Numbered from the stretch's first letter, positions 1 through 5,842 are shown. The stretch: 5,939 bases of DNA from BM524 sp041554435 (GCA_041554435.1 JBFFLX010000201.1:1-5939), one strand, 5' to 3'. The notes: a model not told the origin generated them from the sequence alone. Numbers and translations are program-made.

Positions 1-689
1 GTATAATCTTTCTCAAGCAACTGCCTATTTATTGCTTTTCCATGACCTGGCAAAAAGGTGTGGCAGTTGGTATTTAAAAGTTTGCTCCAACTTTTTATAA
101 GTTCAGGAATACTATCAGCAAATGGCGGGAAAACCGAATTAGGAAATACACCAAATAAAGTGTCGCCAACCAATGCTATTTCATCATCAATTATTAGGCA
201 AATGGATCCTGATGAATGTCCTGGTGTTGCTACAATTTGTAGATTTATTTTCTCTTCAGGAAACTGAAAATTATCATTAACCAAAATATCCGGACTAAAT
301 GGCTCATAACTAAATCGTTTTAATAAGGTTTTTGATCCCAATGAATAAATAGTTTTTGAAATCATTGTCGTTCCTTTTGGCACAGGAGTGTATCCTTTTA
401 CCACATAATCTTTCTCGCTTTCATGCATTAAAATTTTGCAGGCATATTGATTTTGCAAATTTGCAGCATTCTGACAATGATCGAAATGAGTATGCGTAAG
501 TATTAGTATATCAATATTTTGGTGTTCTTTGGACAGTAATCCAATATTATGTTGAAGTTTTAGAAATGAAGAAACTTTTCCGGTATCCACCAAAACATTG
601 AGTTTGTTTGTTTTTATGAAATATGAATTCGATCGACCGGATAAAACCTGAAATATTTTAGTACCGGCTTTTGTCTCCCAACTTTTCAT
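1..689 (-). CDS. MBL-fold metallo-hydrolase, 3'-truncated by window edge
   Basis: The reading frame starts at the ATG at 689-687 and stays open for 229 codons to the left edge, so only the C-terminal end is missing. The full metallo-beta-lactamase metal-binding set is visible: THTHFDH at residues 65-71 (H66, H68, D70, H71), H158 in TPGHSSGS, D176 in VGDTLFG and H216 in LPGHG. This is the glyoxalase II-like arrangement for two metal ions, probably Zn, and implies a cytosolic hydrolase; no signal peptide or membrane segment is seen. The family cleaves thioesters, lactones, phosphodiesters and other bonds, so the substrate cannot be named. Most such proteins are about 210-300 residues, so few residues may be lost. 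It lies 25 bases after the methyltransferase gene with no terminator between them, suggesting it is the distal gene of the same operon. Fold confidence is high; function is unknown. Confidence 0.9.
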   Translation of the reverse strand, partial: MKSWETKAGTKIFQVLSGRSNSYFIKTNKLNVLVDTGKVSSFLKLQHNIGLLSKEHQNIDILILTHTHFDHCQNAANLQNQYACKILMHESEKDYVVKGYTPVPKGTTMISKTIYSLGSKTLLKRFSYEPFSPDILVNDNFQFPEEKINLQIVATPGHSSGSICLIIDDEIALVGDTLFGVFPNSVFPPFADSIPELIKSWSKLLNTNCHTFLPGHGKAINRQLLEKDY

Positions 690-714
690 TAAAAGCAATT
701 TTAATATAAAACAA

Positions 715-1650
715 TCAATTATTAATTAATAATTTCTTACTTAATTCATTGATAAACAATTCATTTGTTCCACAACAACCACCAAATATTTTTAGATGAA
801 ATTCCTTTTTTAAAGAATTCATTTCTCCTACAATATTCTCAAAATCATCTTGCGAAACGCAAGAGCAATTATTTAATTCCTCAGGACTTAAAATGGAGGC
901 ATTGGCCTGAATTCCTTGAAATCTGTTCAATGTTTCAATACTCTTATTAGCTTCAGAATTTAATGCTTTTATAAGATTAGTTGGATGAATACAATTAGTC
1001 ATATAACAAATCGGTTTACGGAAATCCTGTCCGTCGATTATATTAATTGCATCGGTTAATGTTGTTCCATCAAGCAGGCAACCATCTTTTCGAATCATAA
1101 AACTAATTATATATGGAAGATTTGTTTCGGCCAAAGCTTTAGCCATTCCTATTGCTTCATTTATTTCGGGCATTATTCCAGCAAATAAATAATCGAGCTT
1201 TTCTTTTGCAAACAGAATAGTTTGCTTTCGGTGAAATAAATATGATTCGTTAATACTCAGCATCTTATCGCCGCTATAGGCATCTCCTTTACAACCTAAT
1301 AAGCCTCCAATTAAAATATTTTCAGAATAATTTTCATAAGTATCTTTAATCCTATTCAGGAAAACACAACTATCGTGAATTATATTTTCATTTTTATATA
1401 CCGAATTTTTCAGCGACTCGAAATTCACTCTCCTGGTGGGAGTCATAATCATTATAGGGAGATTGTATTTTTTCCCAATTTCAATATACTGTCGGTAAAT
1501 GTTTTCCAGGGTTTCAGATTCGCCATAAATCAATCCGGCATGGTTTATTGAAGCGTCCATTTCCAGATTAAATTCTGACTTAAGTCGCTCAACAATAGCA
1601 CCTTCTGTTAATATAACTTCTGAATCCTGAAATATCTTTTCCAAAGACAT
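715..1650 (-). CDS. homocysteine S-methyltransferase family protein
   Basis: This 311-residue protein spans one homocysteine-binding (BHMT/MetH N-terminal type) barrel. The N-terminal strand reads ILTEGAIVERL (13-23) where the family has a DGG/DGA-type motif. A GGLLGCKGDAY segment (115-125) sits where relatives have GSIGPYGA. The three Zn-ligand cysteines are present: C220 in MTNC, and C292 and C293 in FGGCCGTN (289-296). Members transfer a methyl group to homocysteine, or a related thiol, to make methionine. The donor (S-methylmethionine, betaine, methylated corrinoid or other) cannot be read from sequence. There is no attached cobalamin or folate domain, so it is not a full MetH. The start is supported by the good N-terminal match and an A-rich leader. 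It sits 28 bases after the sterol reductase gene and 25 before the MBL gene, so co-transcription is likely. Family assignment is firm; substrate is not. Confidence 0.9.
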   Translation of the reverse strand: MSLEKIFQDSEVILTEGAIVERLKSEFNLEMDASINHAGLIYGESETLENIYRQYIEIGKKYNLPIMIMTPTRRVNFESLKNSVYKNENIIHDSCVFLNRIKDTYENYSENILIGGLLGCKGDAYSGDKMLSINESYLFHRKQTILFAKEKLDYLFAGIMPEINEAIGMAKALAETNLPYIISFMIRKDGCLLDGTTLTDAINIIDGQDFRKPICYMTNCIHPTNLIKALNSEANKSIETLNRFQGIQANASILSPEELNNCSCVSQDDFENIVGEMNSLKKEFHLKIFGGCCGTNELFINELSKKLLINN

Positions 1651-1678
1651 TTTATACTTTTTAAAAACTAAGTAGAGA

Positions 1679-2755
1679 CTAATATAAATACGGAATTATC
1701 CGATACTTTACCTTTTTGGTATAATCGTTCCACAGACTTCCGTATTTAGCGGCACAACGTTTATCATCGTCATATTGCCTGGGAAACAGCAACGCAATAT
1801 AATAAAGTGGATAAAGCCAAACCCAGAAAACTTCAGGATAGCCGGTGCTCAATGCAATACCAACAGCCATTAATATTTCTCCCAGATAATTAATATGCCT
1901 ACTGGCTCCCCAAAAACCATTCACAAGAAGAGTTTTATTCCCATCGGTTATGCTTTGTGGTTTGATTCCTAAAAAGGACTTCTCGGGATTTAATTTAAAA
2001 TAATATTTCTGCATATTTGCTCCCCGGGCCAGAGTCCAGCCAAGGAAGAAAACTAATGCATAAACAATAAGCATCCACAAAGGTAAATCAGGATCAGGCA
2101 AATCAACTGTTGCCCACAAAGCAACCAGATAGAAATACGGGTAAAATGTAAGACATCCCCAACCTAATTTTATTCCAACACGCTCCGCAAAAATATCGTA
2201 GGTGTAAAGATGTACTTTTTCAAAAGTGAGATAGTCGAAAACAAAATAAGTGAGTAAGGCAGCACATAAAATAATATTGGTAGAAACCTCTCCATACTCC
2301 AAATATTGGTGGGCTACAAAACTCAGCACATTTAACTCAAGCATCACTGCACCAATCATATACAGCCACATTTTCGCATCTATTCTTCCGTTTTTTAACT
2401 GAGGATTTTTTAGTCGCCCCAGAAAAATGTCAATGGGCAATGCTTTGCCTGTTGACGGATATGGTAGTACAATTATGAGGGAAAATATTAAACCCAGAAC
2501 AAATGCCCCTGCAAGGCTATACCATCTTACAACATACAGCCACTCGTAGGAAATCCACTCCATATATCCAAACAAAAACCAGAGAATAATTGAGACTATC
2601 AAAACCAGTCTTCCGTTTAAACGGTATTTTAAAAGTTCTCCGGTTTCTGAGTTTCTAACATAACCTGTTATCCAGCGTCCGGGTAAAAAATAATGCAGCA
2701 AACTAATTACTGCATAAACTATCCATGGCGTGAGAAATCCAAATATTTCAGTCAT
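1679..2755 (-). CDS. ERG4/ERG24-family sterol reductase, integral membrane
   Basis: This 358-residue, strongly hydrophobic protein has roughly 8-10 predicted membrane segments and matches the sterol C=C reductase family (Delta14, Delta7 and Delta24(28) reductases; Pfam ERG4_ERG24) along most of its length. Landmarks in order are LGRLKNPQL (112-120), YDIFAERVG-LGWG (186-200), RGANMQK (244-250), GFWGASRHINYLGE (280-293), then RC-KYG-LW-Y (333-345) and the terminal YRIIPYLY (351-358). The family reduces a sterol double bond with NADPH inside the membrane. Two positions in the usual LLxHRxxRD loop differ here: LLFPRQYDD (322-330) has Pro for His and Asp for the second Arg. Its ATG overlaps the stop of the upstream SDR by one base (TAATG), suggesting translational coupling. 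ICMT-type methyltransferases share the C-terminal fold, but the upstream motifs favour a reductase. Exact substrate unknown. Confidence 0.88.
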   Translation of the reverse strand: MTEIFGFLTPWIVYAVISLLHYFLPGRWITGYVRNSETGELLKYRLNGRLVLIVSIILWFLFGYMEWISYEWLYVVRWYSLAGAFVLGLIFSLIIVLPYPSTGKALPIDIFLGRLKNPQLKNGRIDAKMWLYMIGAVMLELNVLSFVAHQYLEYGEVSTNIILCAALLTYFVFDYLTFEKVHLYTYDIFAERVGIKLGWGCLTFYPYFYLVALWATVDLPDPDLPLWMLIVYALVFFLGWTLARGANMQKYYFKLNPEKSFLGIKPQSITDGNKTLLVNGFWGASRHINYLGEILMAVGIALSTGYPEVFWVWLYPLYYIALLFPRQYDDDKRCAAKYGSLWNDYTKKVKYRIIPYLY

Positions 2756-3537
2756 TATGATAAGTTTTTTGTGTTTTTGTGCATTATGTTAATTGCCAGT
2801 TTCCTGGGAAGAATTCTACCCATTAAAAAGCGAAGCATTTTGTTTGTAAATCCGGGAACTGCTATTGGTCCTTTTCCAAGAGCATTTAAAGTATTATCAG
2901 CAACGGTGTTAGCATCCAGTGTTCCTGGAGCATCTTTTTCATTTTGTGCATTTTTATAGCCGGGAGTTCTAACGGCTCCTGCACATGATGCCATCACATC
3001 AATACCGTATTTTTTTAATTCGTGCCATAAACCTTCACTTAAAATCATATTAAAGGCTTTTGATGCTGCGTAGGTTGCGATCTTAGGACTTCCCTGGGTT
3101 CCGGCCAGCGATGACATCAAAACAATGCCACCCCTGCCCTTTTCCATCATTTTCGCAGAAAGTAGTTTCGTAAGCAATAATGGAGTTTTTATGTTGACAT
3201 CAACAATTTTGCTGAGGTCTTCTTCAGAAAGATCTTCAAAATAACTTATGGGAGCATAAGCAGCGTTATAAACCAACAAACCAATATTTAAATCCATTTG
3301 GGAAATAACAGATTTAGTTTTCTGATAATCAGCCAAATCAAGAGAATGATAATTTATTTCAACTGAATATATTTCTTTAAGTTTGTTTGCCAGCGATTCC
3401 AGTTTTTCCCGTCGACGGGCAATCAAAATTAAATTTAATCCACGCTTGGCCAATTCTTCAGCAAAAGCTGCACCCAAACCCTCAGAAGCTCCTGCAACTA
3501 CAGCGCATGGGCCGTATTTTGTTTTGAAATCTATCAT
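2755..3537 (-). CDS. SDR family NAD(P)-dependent oxidoreductase (COG0300-like)
   Basis: This 260-residue classical short-chain dehydrogenase/reductase has GASEGLG (16-22) as its Rossmann glycine motif. Three arginines (R41-R43) follow strand 2 in ARRREKL, which favours NADPH over NADH. NAAYA (91-95) stands where NNAG is usual. The catalytic tetrad is N115, S143 (in MSSLAG), Y156 and K160 (in YAASK). The C-terminal tail (PGFTNKMLRFLMGRILPRK) resembles the DltE/17beta-HSD-like group that acts on lipid or steroid alcohols and ketones. The usual PG after strand 6 is AG here (A186-G187). It is cytosolic, with no signal peptide. As the first gene of the minus-strand cluster, it ends in TAATG, the last base of its TAA being the first base of the sterol reductase ATG. 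That tight coupling suggests the two act on the same molecule. The substrate is inferred only from the neighbour. Confidence 0.93.
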   Translation of the reverse strand: MIDFKTKYGPCAVVAGASEGLGAAFAEELAKRGLNLILIARRREKLESLANKLKEIYSVEINYHSLDLADYQKTKSVISQMDLNIGLLVYNAAYAPISYFEDLSEEDLSKIVDVNIKTPLLLTKLLSAKMMEKGRGGIVLMSSLAGTQGSPKIATYAASKAFNMILSEGLWHELKKYGIDVMASCAGAVRTPGYKNAQNEKDAPGTLDANTVADNTLNALGKGPIAVPGFTNKMLRFLMGRILPRKLAINIMHKNTKNLS

Positions 3538-3564
3538 TTAATCAGAAATGACTTTTATTTCAGG

Positions 3565-3572
3565 TAAAATTA
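3565..3572 (-). promoter_or_regulatory. possible -7 element of the SDR/sterol reductase operon
   Basis: Read on the minus strand this is TAATTTTA, matching seven of eight positions of the Bacteroidota -7 consensus TAnnTTTG. It lies 27 bases upstream of the SDR start codon, leaving a short leader. No good TTTG is found at the expected -33 spacing, only a T-run, and the region is AT-rich, so chance is a real possibility. Confidence 0.25.
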
Positions 3573-3641
3573 GGAATTTATATAAGAATAAAAAATGAAA
3601 TATTCAATCATAATGGTTGGTGGCGGACTACTGACATTATA

Positions 3642-3714
3642 AATGCTTTTTTGTTGATAGTCAGATAATAAGACCTACCTTGCAGAAGGTAATGTATAAT
3701 CAAAAAAAAGCATT
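3642..3714. repeat. nested inverted repeat in divergent intergenic region
   Basis: The left arm at 3642-3658 (AATGCTTTTTTGTTGAT) and the right arm at 3699-3714 (ATCAAAAAAAAGCATT) pair over 16 bases, with only G3653 bulged. The 40-base interior contains a second palindrome, TACCTT-GCAG-AAGGTA (3676-3691), a 6-bp stem with a 4-base loop. The T-run is in the 5' arm and the A-run in the 3' arm, the opposite of an intrinsic terminator. No clear target-site duplication flanks it. It could be an operator, an RNA structure in the leader of the plus-strand gene, or a small remnant element. Confidence 0.6.
3654..3683 (+). promoter_or_regulatory. possible promoter of the 3742-4122 gene
   Basis: TTG at 3654-3656 is followed after 19 bases by TACCTTGC at 3676-3683, close to the Bacteroidota TTTG-N19-TAnnTTTG layout but one T short. 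The following CAG resembles the TTTGCAGC string seen at 5679-5686. Transcription would begin near 3690 and leave a leader of about 50 bases. The -7 element would sit within the palindrome at 3676-3691. Support is by motif only. Confidence 0.25.
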
Positions 3715-3741
3715 ATTCTTACACTAATTATAAAAAATAAA

Positions 3742-4122
3742 ATGCAAAACACTAAACGACTTGGTATTTGGATGGATCATAATTCCGCTCAAATAATGGA
3801 ATTAAAAAACTATTCCATATTATCAAACACAATAAATTCCAATAATATTAAGGGTGATATACCACTCAATGGTGTAGATGAAAATCTGCAGCAAAACACT
3901 GAGCAAGGCCAAATTGATAATTATTATAAAAGTTTAAGCACATTAATAAAGGGCTTTGAAGAAGTATTACTATTTGGTCCTACCGAAGCTAAAACGGAAT
4001 TGTTTAACTTATTAAAAAACGACACTCATTTTAATGATATTAAGATTGAGGTTGAAACAACCGATTATTTAACGGTAAATCAAATGCATGCTTTTGCGAG
4101 GGAGTATTATAAAAAGAAGTAA
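3742..4122 (+). CDS. small eRF1/Pelota-like 'translational machinery' family protein
   Basis: This 126-residue soluble protein lacks membrane segments and a signal peptide. Three blocks match, by my recall, a widespread family annotated as translational machinery or host attachment protein with an eRF1/Pelota-type fold: IWMDHNSA (9-16, compare WIDHREA), LLFGPTEAKTEL (76-87, compare VVGPSTAKLEL), and VETTDYLTVNQMHAFAREYY (104-123, compare VETxDHPTDGQLVAYARKYF). Between the first two lies an Asn/Gln-rich polar linker (about 22-57) with no recognisable motif, shorter than the His-rich linker of some relatives. The function of the family is not established; ribosome association is a fold-based guess. 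The start is preceded by an A-rich leader (ATAAAAAATAAA) typical of SD-less Bacteroidota genes. It is transcribed alone, divergent from the SDR operon. Gene reality is very likely; role is unknown. Confidence 0.82.
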   Translation: MQNTKRLGIWMDHNSAQIMELKNYSILSNTINSNNIKGDIPLNGVDENLQQNTEQGQIDNYYKSLSTLIKGFEEVLLFGPTEAKTELFNLLKNDTHFNDIKIEVETTDYLTVNQMHAFAREYYKKK

Positions 4123-4232
4123 GTTTAATTTGCTTGAAACGCCATGCTTAAAAGCATTTCAGTATCTGTTTACTTTTTTTTCACGGCGATTATTTGTATA
4201 ATGAATTTCCTTGAGAGTCGATAGGTTTATTT

Positions 4233-4267
4233 AAAGGGGAAGAAATATATTATGTCCCTCCCCTTTT
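4233..4267. terminator. bidirectional hairpin terminator between convergent genes
   Basis: AAAGGGGA (4233-4240) pairs with TCCCCTTT (4259-4266), an 8-bp stem with four G-C pairs and an 18-base loop. On the plus strand it ends in a T4 run; on the minus strand it is followed by TTTAAATAAA. It lies about 110 bases past the stop of the plus-strand gene and about 65 past the stop of the minus-strand gene, so it could end both transcripts. The long loop and short T-tract make it a modest terminator. Confidence 0.5.
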
Positions 4268-4330
4268 ATCAAACTTTTAATAAGAGATTGCGTTATATCC
4301 GAAATTAACTGATCTATTTGGTAGTAACTA

Positions 4331-5434
4331 TTAATCTTCAATACATTTTAAATTATACTTAACACTCTTATACTCCAATTCACCGTATGTAAAATCTCCA
4401 TCAGGTTTCTGATAAATTAGTTTAGCCTTCGCCGGCAACAAATATCCATTTATCATCCTGTAATTTTCTACAGGGGTTTCCCAAGGATGGCTGTCGTATC
4501 TTATTCCATCAGTATCGTAGCGATCATTACTAACAAAGTTTATAAGTTCTCCCTTTTCATTGAAATAAAGTGTGGCACTAATACTGATATTACCATTTGT
4601 ATATATTGCTTTAGTGCTAGTATCGCTAATAACTTCCCATTTAATTCTGTGATCAATTAGGGTTGCAGGAGCAATAAAACACATATCATTCAAAAGTGTA
4701 ACAGTTTCTGCCTGATTCATCTTATCTCCTCTGGCATCTACTACTTTGAACCAATTTAAAAGCTTAACCTGAAAAGTTGCCGTTTCGTTTTGGTATAAAT
4801 GCAGTCCTGTTGCTGGCAAGCCCATTTTACTGGCAGTCATATAAAAATAACGTGAAGGATGCTGGTAAAAATTATACTGAACTGAATGTAACTTCATATA
4901 ATCATCTTCCGGTTTTGAGCGCATACCTCCCACAAATTCTGCTTTGAAATTTTTAATTTTAGGCTGCCCTACCGACTTAGTATAGTGCAAATATTTCTGC
5001 ACAGGGGCAGGTAAATGGGCAATGTCCTTTTCAGTTAGTATATCAGTTTTAAGACTATTATTTTTTTTGAAATCCTGATTAACACGATCTGTAAACTCAC
5101 TATGCATTAAAAAAGAGCCTAAACTAATCAGGGCGACAACCAGAATTATAACATTCGGAATTGTTCCAAATTTTGCATCATTCCAGAAATAGAACACTAA
5201 TATTTGTGATAGGATAACTGAAACCAGTCCTACTATCCATGCATGCTTACTATTTTGGTAAAAAAGCCATGCGTAAACAAGAAACAAGATTGATGCAACT
5301 AACCAAATTATACCGCTGAACTTTGAAACAGGAATAGTAAGTTCTTTTACTTCATTAATTCCAAATGCTTTAACAAAACCCAGTGAATGGATAAACCCAT
5401 GTAATAAAACTATTATTAAAAATACTATTCTCAT
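4331..5434 (-). CDS. DUF6544-type membrane protein with four N-terminal TM helices
   Basis: This 367-residue protein has two parts. Residues about 3-24, 40-59, 65-84 and 93-111 form four hydrophobic helices separated by short loops. From about residue 127 on it is soluble and begins with LTEKDIAHLPAPVQKYLHY (133-151), the LPxPVxxYL signature I associate with DUF6544. Further features of that family are visible: GGMRSK (169-174), HPSRYFYMTASKMGLPATGLH (192-212), the FIAPATLID stretch (253-261) with IKWEV just after it, FNEKGELINFVSNDRY (291-306) and a C-terminal GDFTYGELEY (346-355). The soluble part looks like a beta-rich lipocalin- or lipoprotein-carrier-like fold, but that is inference. No catalytic residues are recognised. 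It is monocistronic as far as can be seen. An ATG with an AT-rich leader begins directly at the first membrane helix, which supports the start. Biological role unknown. Confidence 0.85.
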   Translation of the reverse strand: MRIVFLIIVLLHGFIHSLGFVKAFGINEVKELTIPVSKFSGIIWLVASILFLVYAWLFYQNSKHAWIVGLVSVILSQILVFYFWNDAKFGTIPNVIILVVALISLGSFLMHSEFTDRVNQDFKKNNSLKTDILTEKDIAHLPAPVQKYLHYTKSVGQPKIKNFKAEFVGGMRSKPEDDYMKLHSVQYNFYQHPSRYFYMTASKMGLPATGLHLYQNETATFQVKLLNWFKVVDARGDKMNQAETVTLLNDMCFIAPATLIDHRIKWEVISDTSTKAIYTNGNISISATLYFNEKGELINFVSNDRYDTDGIRYDSHPWETPVENYRMINGYLLPAKAKLIYQKPDGDFTYGELEYKSVKYNLKCIED

Positions 5435-5463
5435 ATCTATATTGTCACTTTATGTGTGTCAAA

Positions 5464-5471
5464 AAAAGGTA
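5464..5471 (-). promoter_or_regulatory. possible -7 element for the DUF6544 gene
   Basis: The minus strand reads TACCTTTT, seven of eight matches to TAnnTTTG, with further T's and a G just downstream. It lies about 30 bases before the start codon of the membrane protein gene, a plausible leader length. A -33 TTTG is not obvious, so this is a weak call. Confidence 0.3.
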
Positions 5472-5654
5472 TATAATTAAAAACTCTACTACAGTTTTAA
5501 CCCTAAATTATTTCAATTGTTTAACTTATGGTATTGAATAAGTAAAAATATAAATTAATTGAATTCTATATCCATGCGAATTTAATATTTGAACTCGTTG
5601 CTCAATTCCTGTTGCCTAAACTGTGTTTAATTTTTATAAAATTGAATTATTTTA

Positions 5655-5682
5655 TTGGGTAATTCAGGATACATTTACTTTG
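5655..5682 (+). promoter_or_regulatory. promoter-like motif on plus strand with no gene downstream
   Basis: TTG at 5655-5657 and TTACTTTG at 5675-5682 (seven of eight matches to TAnnTTTG) are separated by 17 bases, close to Bacteroidota spacing. The motif continues as CAGC, matching the TTGCAGCC that precedes the tRNA-Leu gene on the other strand. Any transcript would start near 5689 and meet only an 8-codon frame (5714-5740), a hairpin and then the antisense of the tRNA. A small RNA or a remnant promoter are both possible. Confidence 0.35.
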
Positions 5683-5738
5683 CAGCAAAATAATCAGTTC
5701 ACTCTCCGCACCAATGATAAGAATCGAATGCTGGGGAT

Positions 5739-5782
5739 GAATGTAAAGTGAAGAATTTTAAATTAAGCGTTTAATTACATTC
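5739..5782. repeat. AT-rich imperfect hairpin
   Basis: GAATGTAA (5739-5746) is the exact reverse complement of TTACATTC (5775-5782). Inside it, TTAAA (5758-5762) pairs with TTTAA (5770-5774) around a 7-base loop, leaving an 11-base bulge on the left side. With few G-C pairs it is only moderately stable. It lies in the possible transcript from the motif at 5655-5682. Confidence 0.35.
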
Positions 5783-5798
5783 CACTCAAGTCTCACTA

Positions 5799-5842
5799 CT
5801 CACACTCAAAACTGTTATTTCTCACACTCAAAACTGTAATTG
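5799..5842. repeat. 22-bp tandem duplication abutting tRNA-Leu 3' end
   Basis: Two head-to-tail 22-base units (5799-5820 and 5821-5842) both begin CTCACACTCAAAACTGT and differ at two of the last five positions. The second unit ends exactly one base before the discriminator base of the tRNA. On the tRNA's strand the units lie in its 3' trailer. It is too AT-rich and too weakly self-complementary to be a hairpin terminator. Confidence 0.85.

Larger units (their letters stand above)
5435..5842. other. 408-base intergenic region without a supported gene
   Basis: No open frame of useful length or protein-like character is seen on either strand. The left half (to about 5650) is AT-rich and featureless apart from a possible promoter for the DUF6544 gene. 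The right half holds a promoter-like motif (5655-5682), a tRNA T-arm-like fragment (5711-5735), an AT-rich hairpin (5739-5782) and a tandem repeat (5799-5842) against the tRNA gene. Confidence 0.6.

Noticed and set aside
58..267. 69-residue open frame on the plus strand
   Set aside because: It is the antisense shadow of the MBL gene, whose conserved metal-binding motifs lie in the opposite frame.
765..950. 61-residue open frame on the plus strand
   Set aside because: It lies wholly within the methyltransferase gene, opposite the GGCCG zinc motif region, and has no recognisable features.
1679..2755. isoprenylcysteine carboxyl methyltransferase (ICMT) identity
   Set aside because: The C-terminal fold is shared, but the LGRLKNP, YDIF-ER-G, RGANMQK and GFWG-SRH-NY blocks are those of ERG4/ERG24 reductases.
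2693..2959. 88-residue hydrophobic open frame on the plus strand
   Set aside because: It spans the SDR/reductase overlap in antisense; both minus-strand genes have clear family motifs there.
3642..3714. CRISPR, integron attC or transposon end
   Set aside because: There are only single inverted arms, no spaced direct repeats, no GTTRRRY/RYYYAAC core pair and no clear target-site duplication.
4144..4181. ATGCTT-AA-AAGCAT hairpin followed by a T8 run downstream of the 3742-4122 gene
   Set aside because: The loop is only two bases and the T-run starts 16 bases after the stem, too far for an intrinsic terminator; the hairpin at 4233-4267 fits better.
5714..5740. 8-codon frame after the plus-strand promoter-like motif
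   Set aside because: It is too short to support as a gene or leader peptide; it has no attenuator-like codon run and no gene downstream on that strand.
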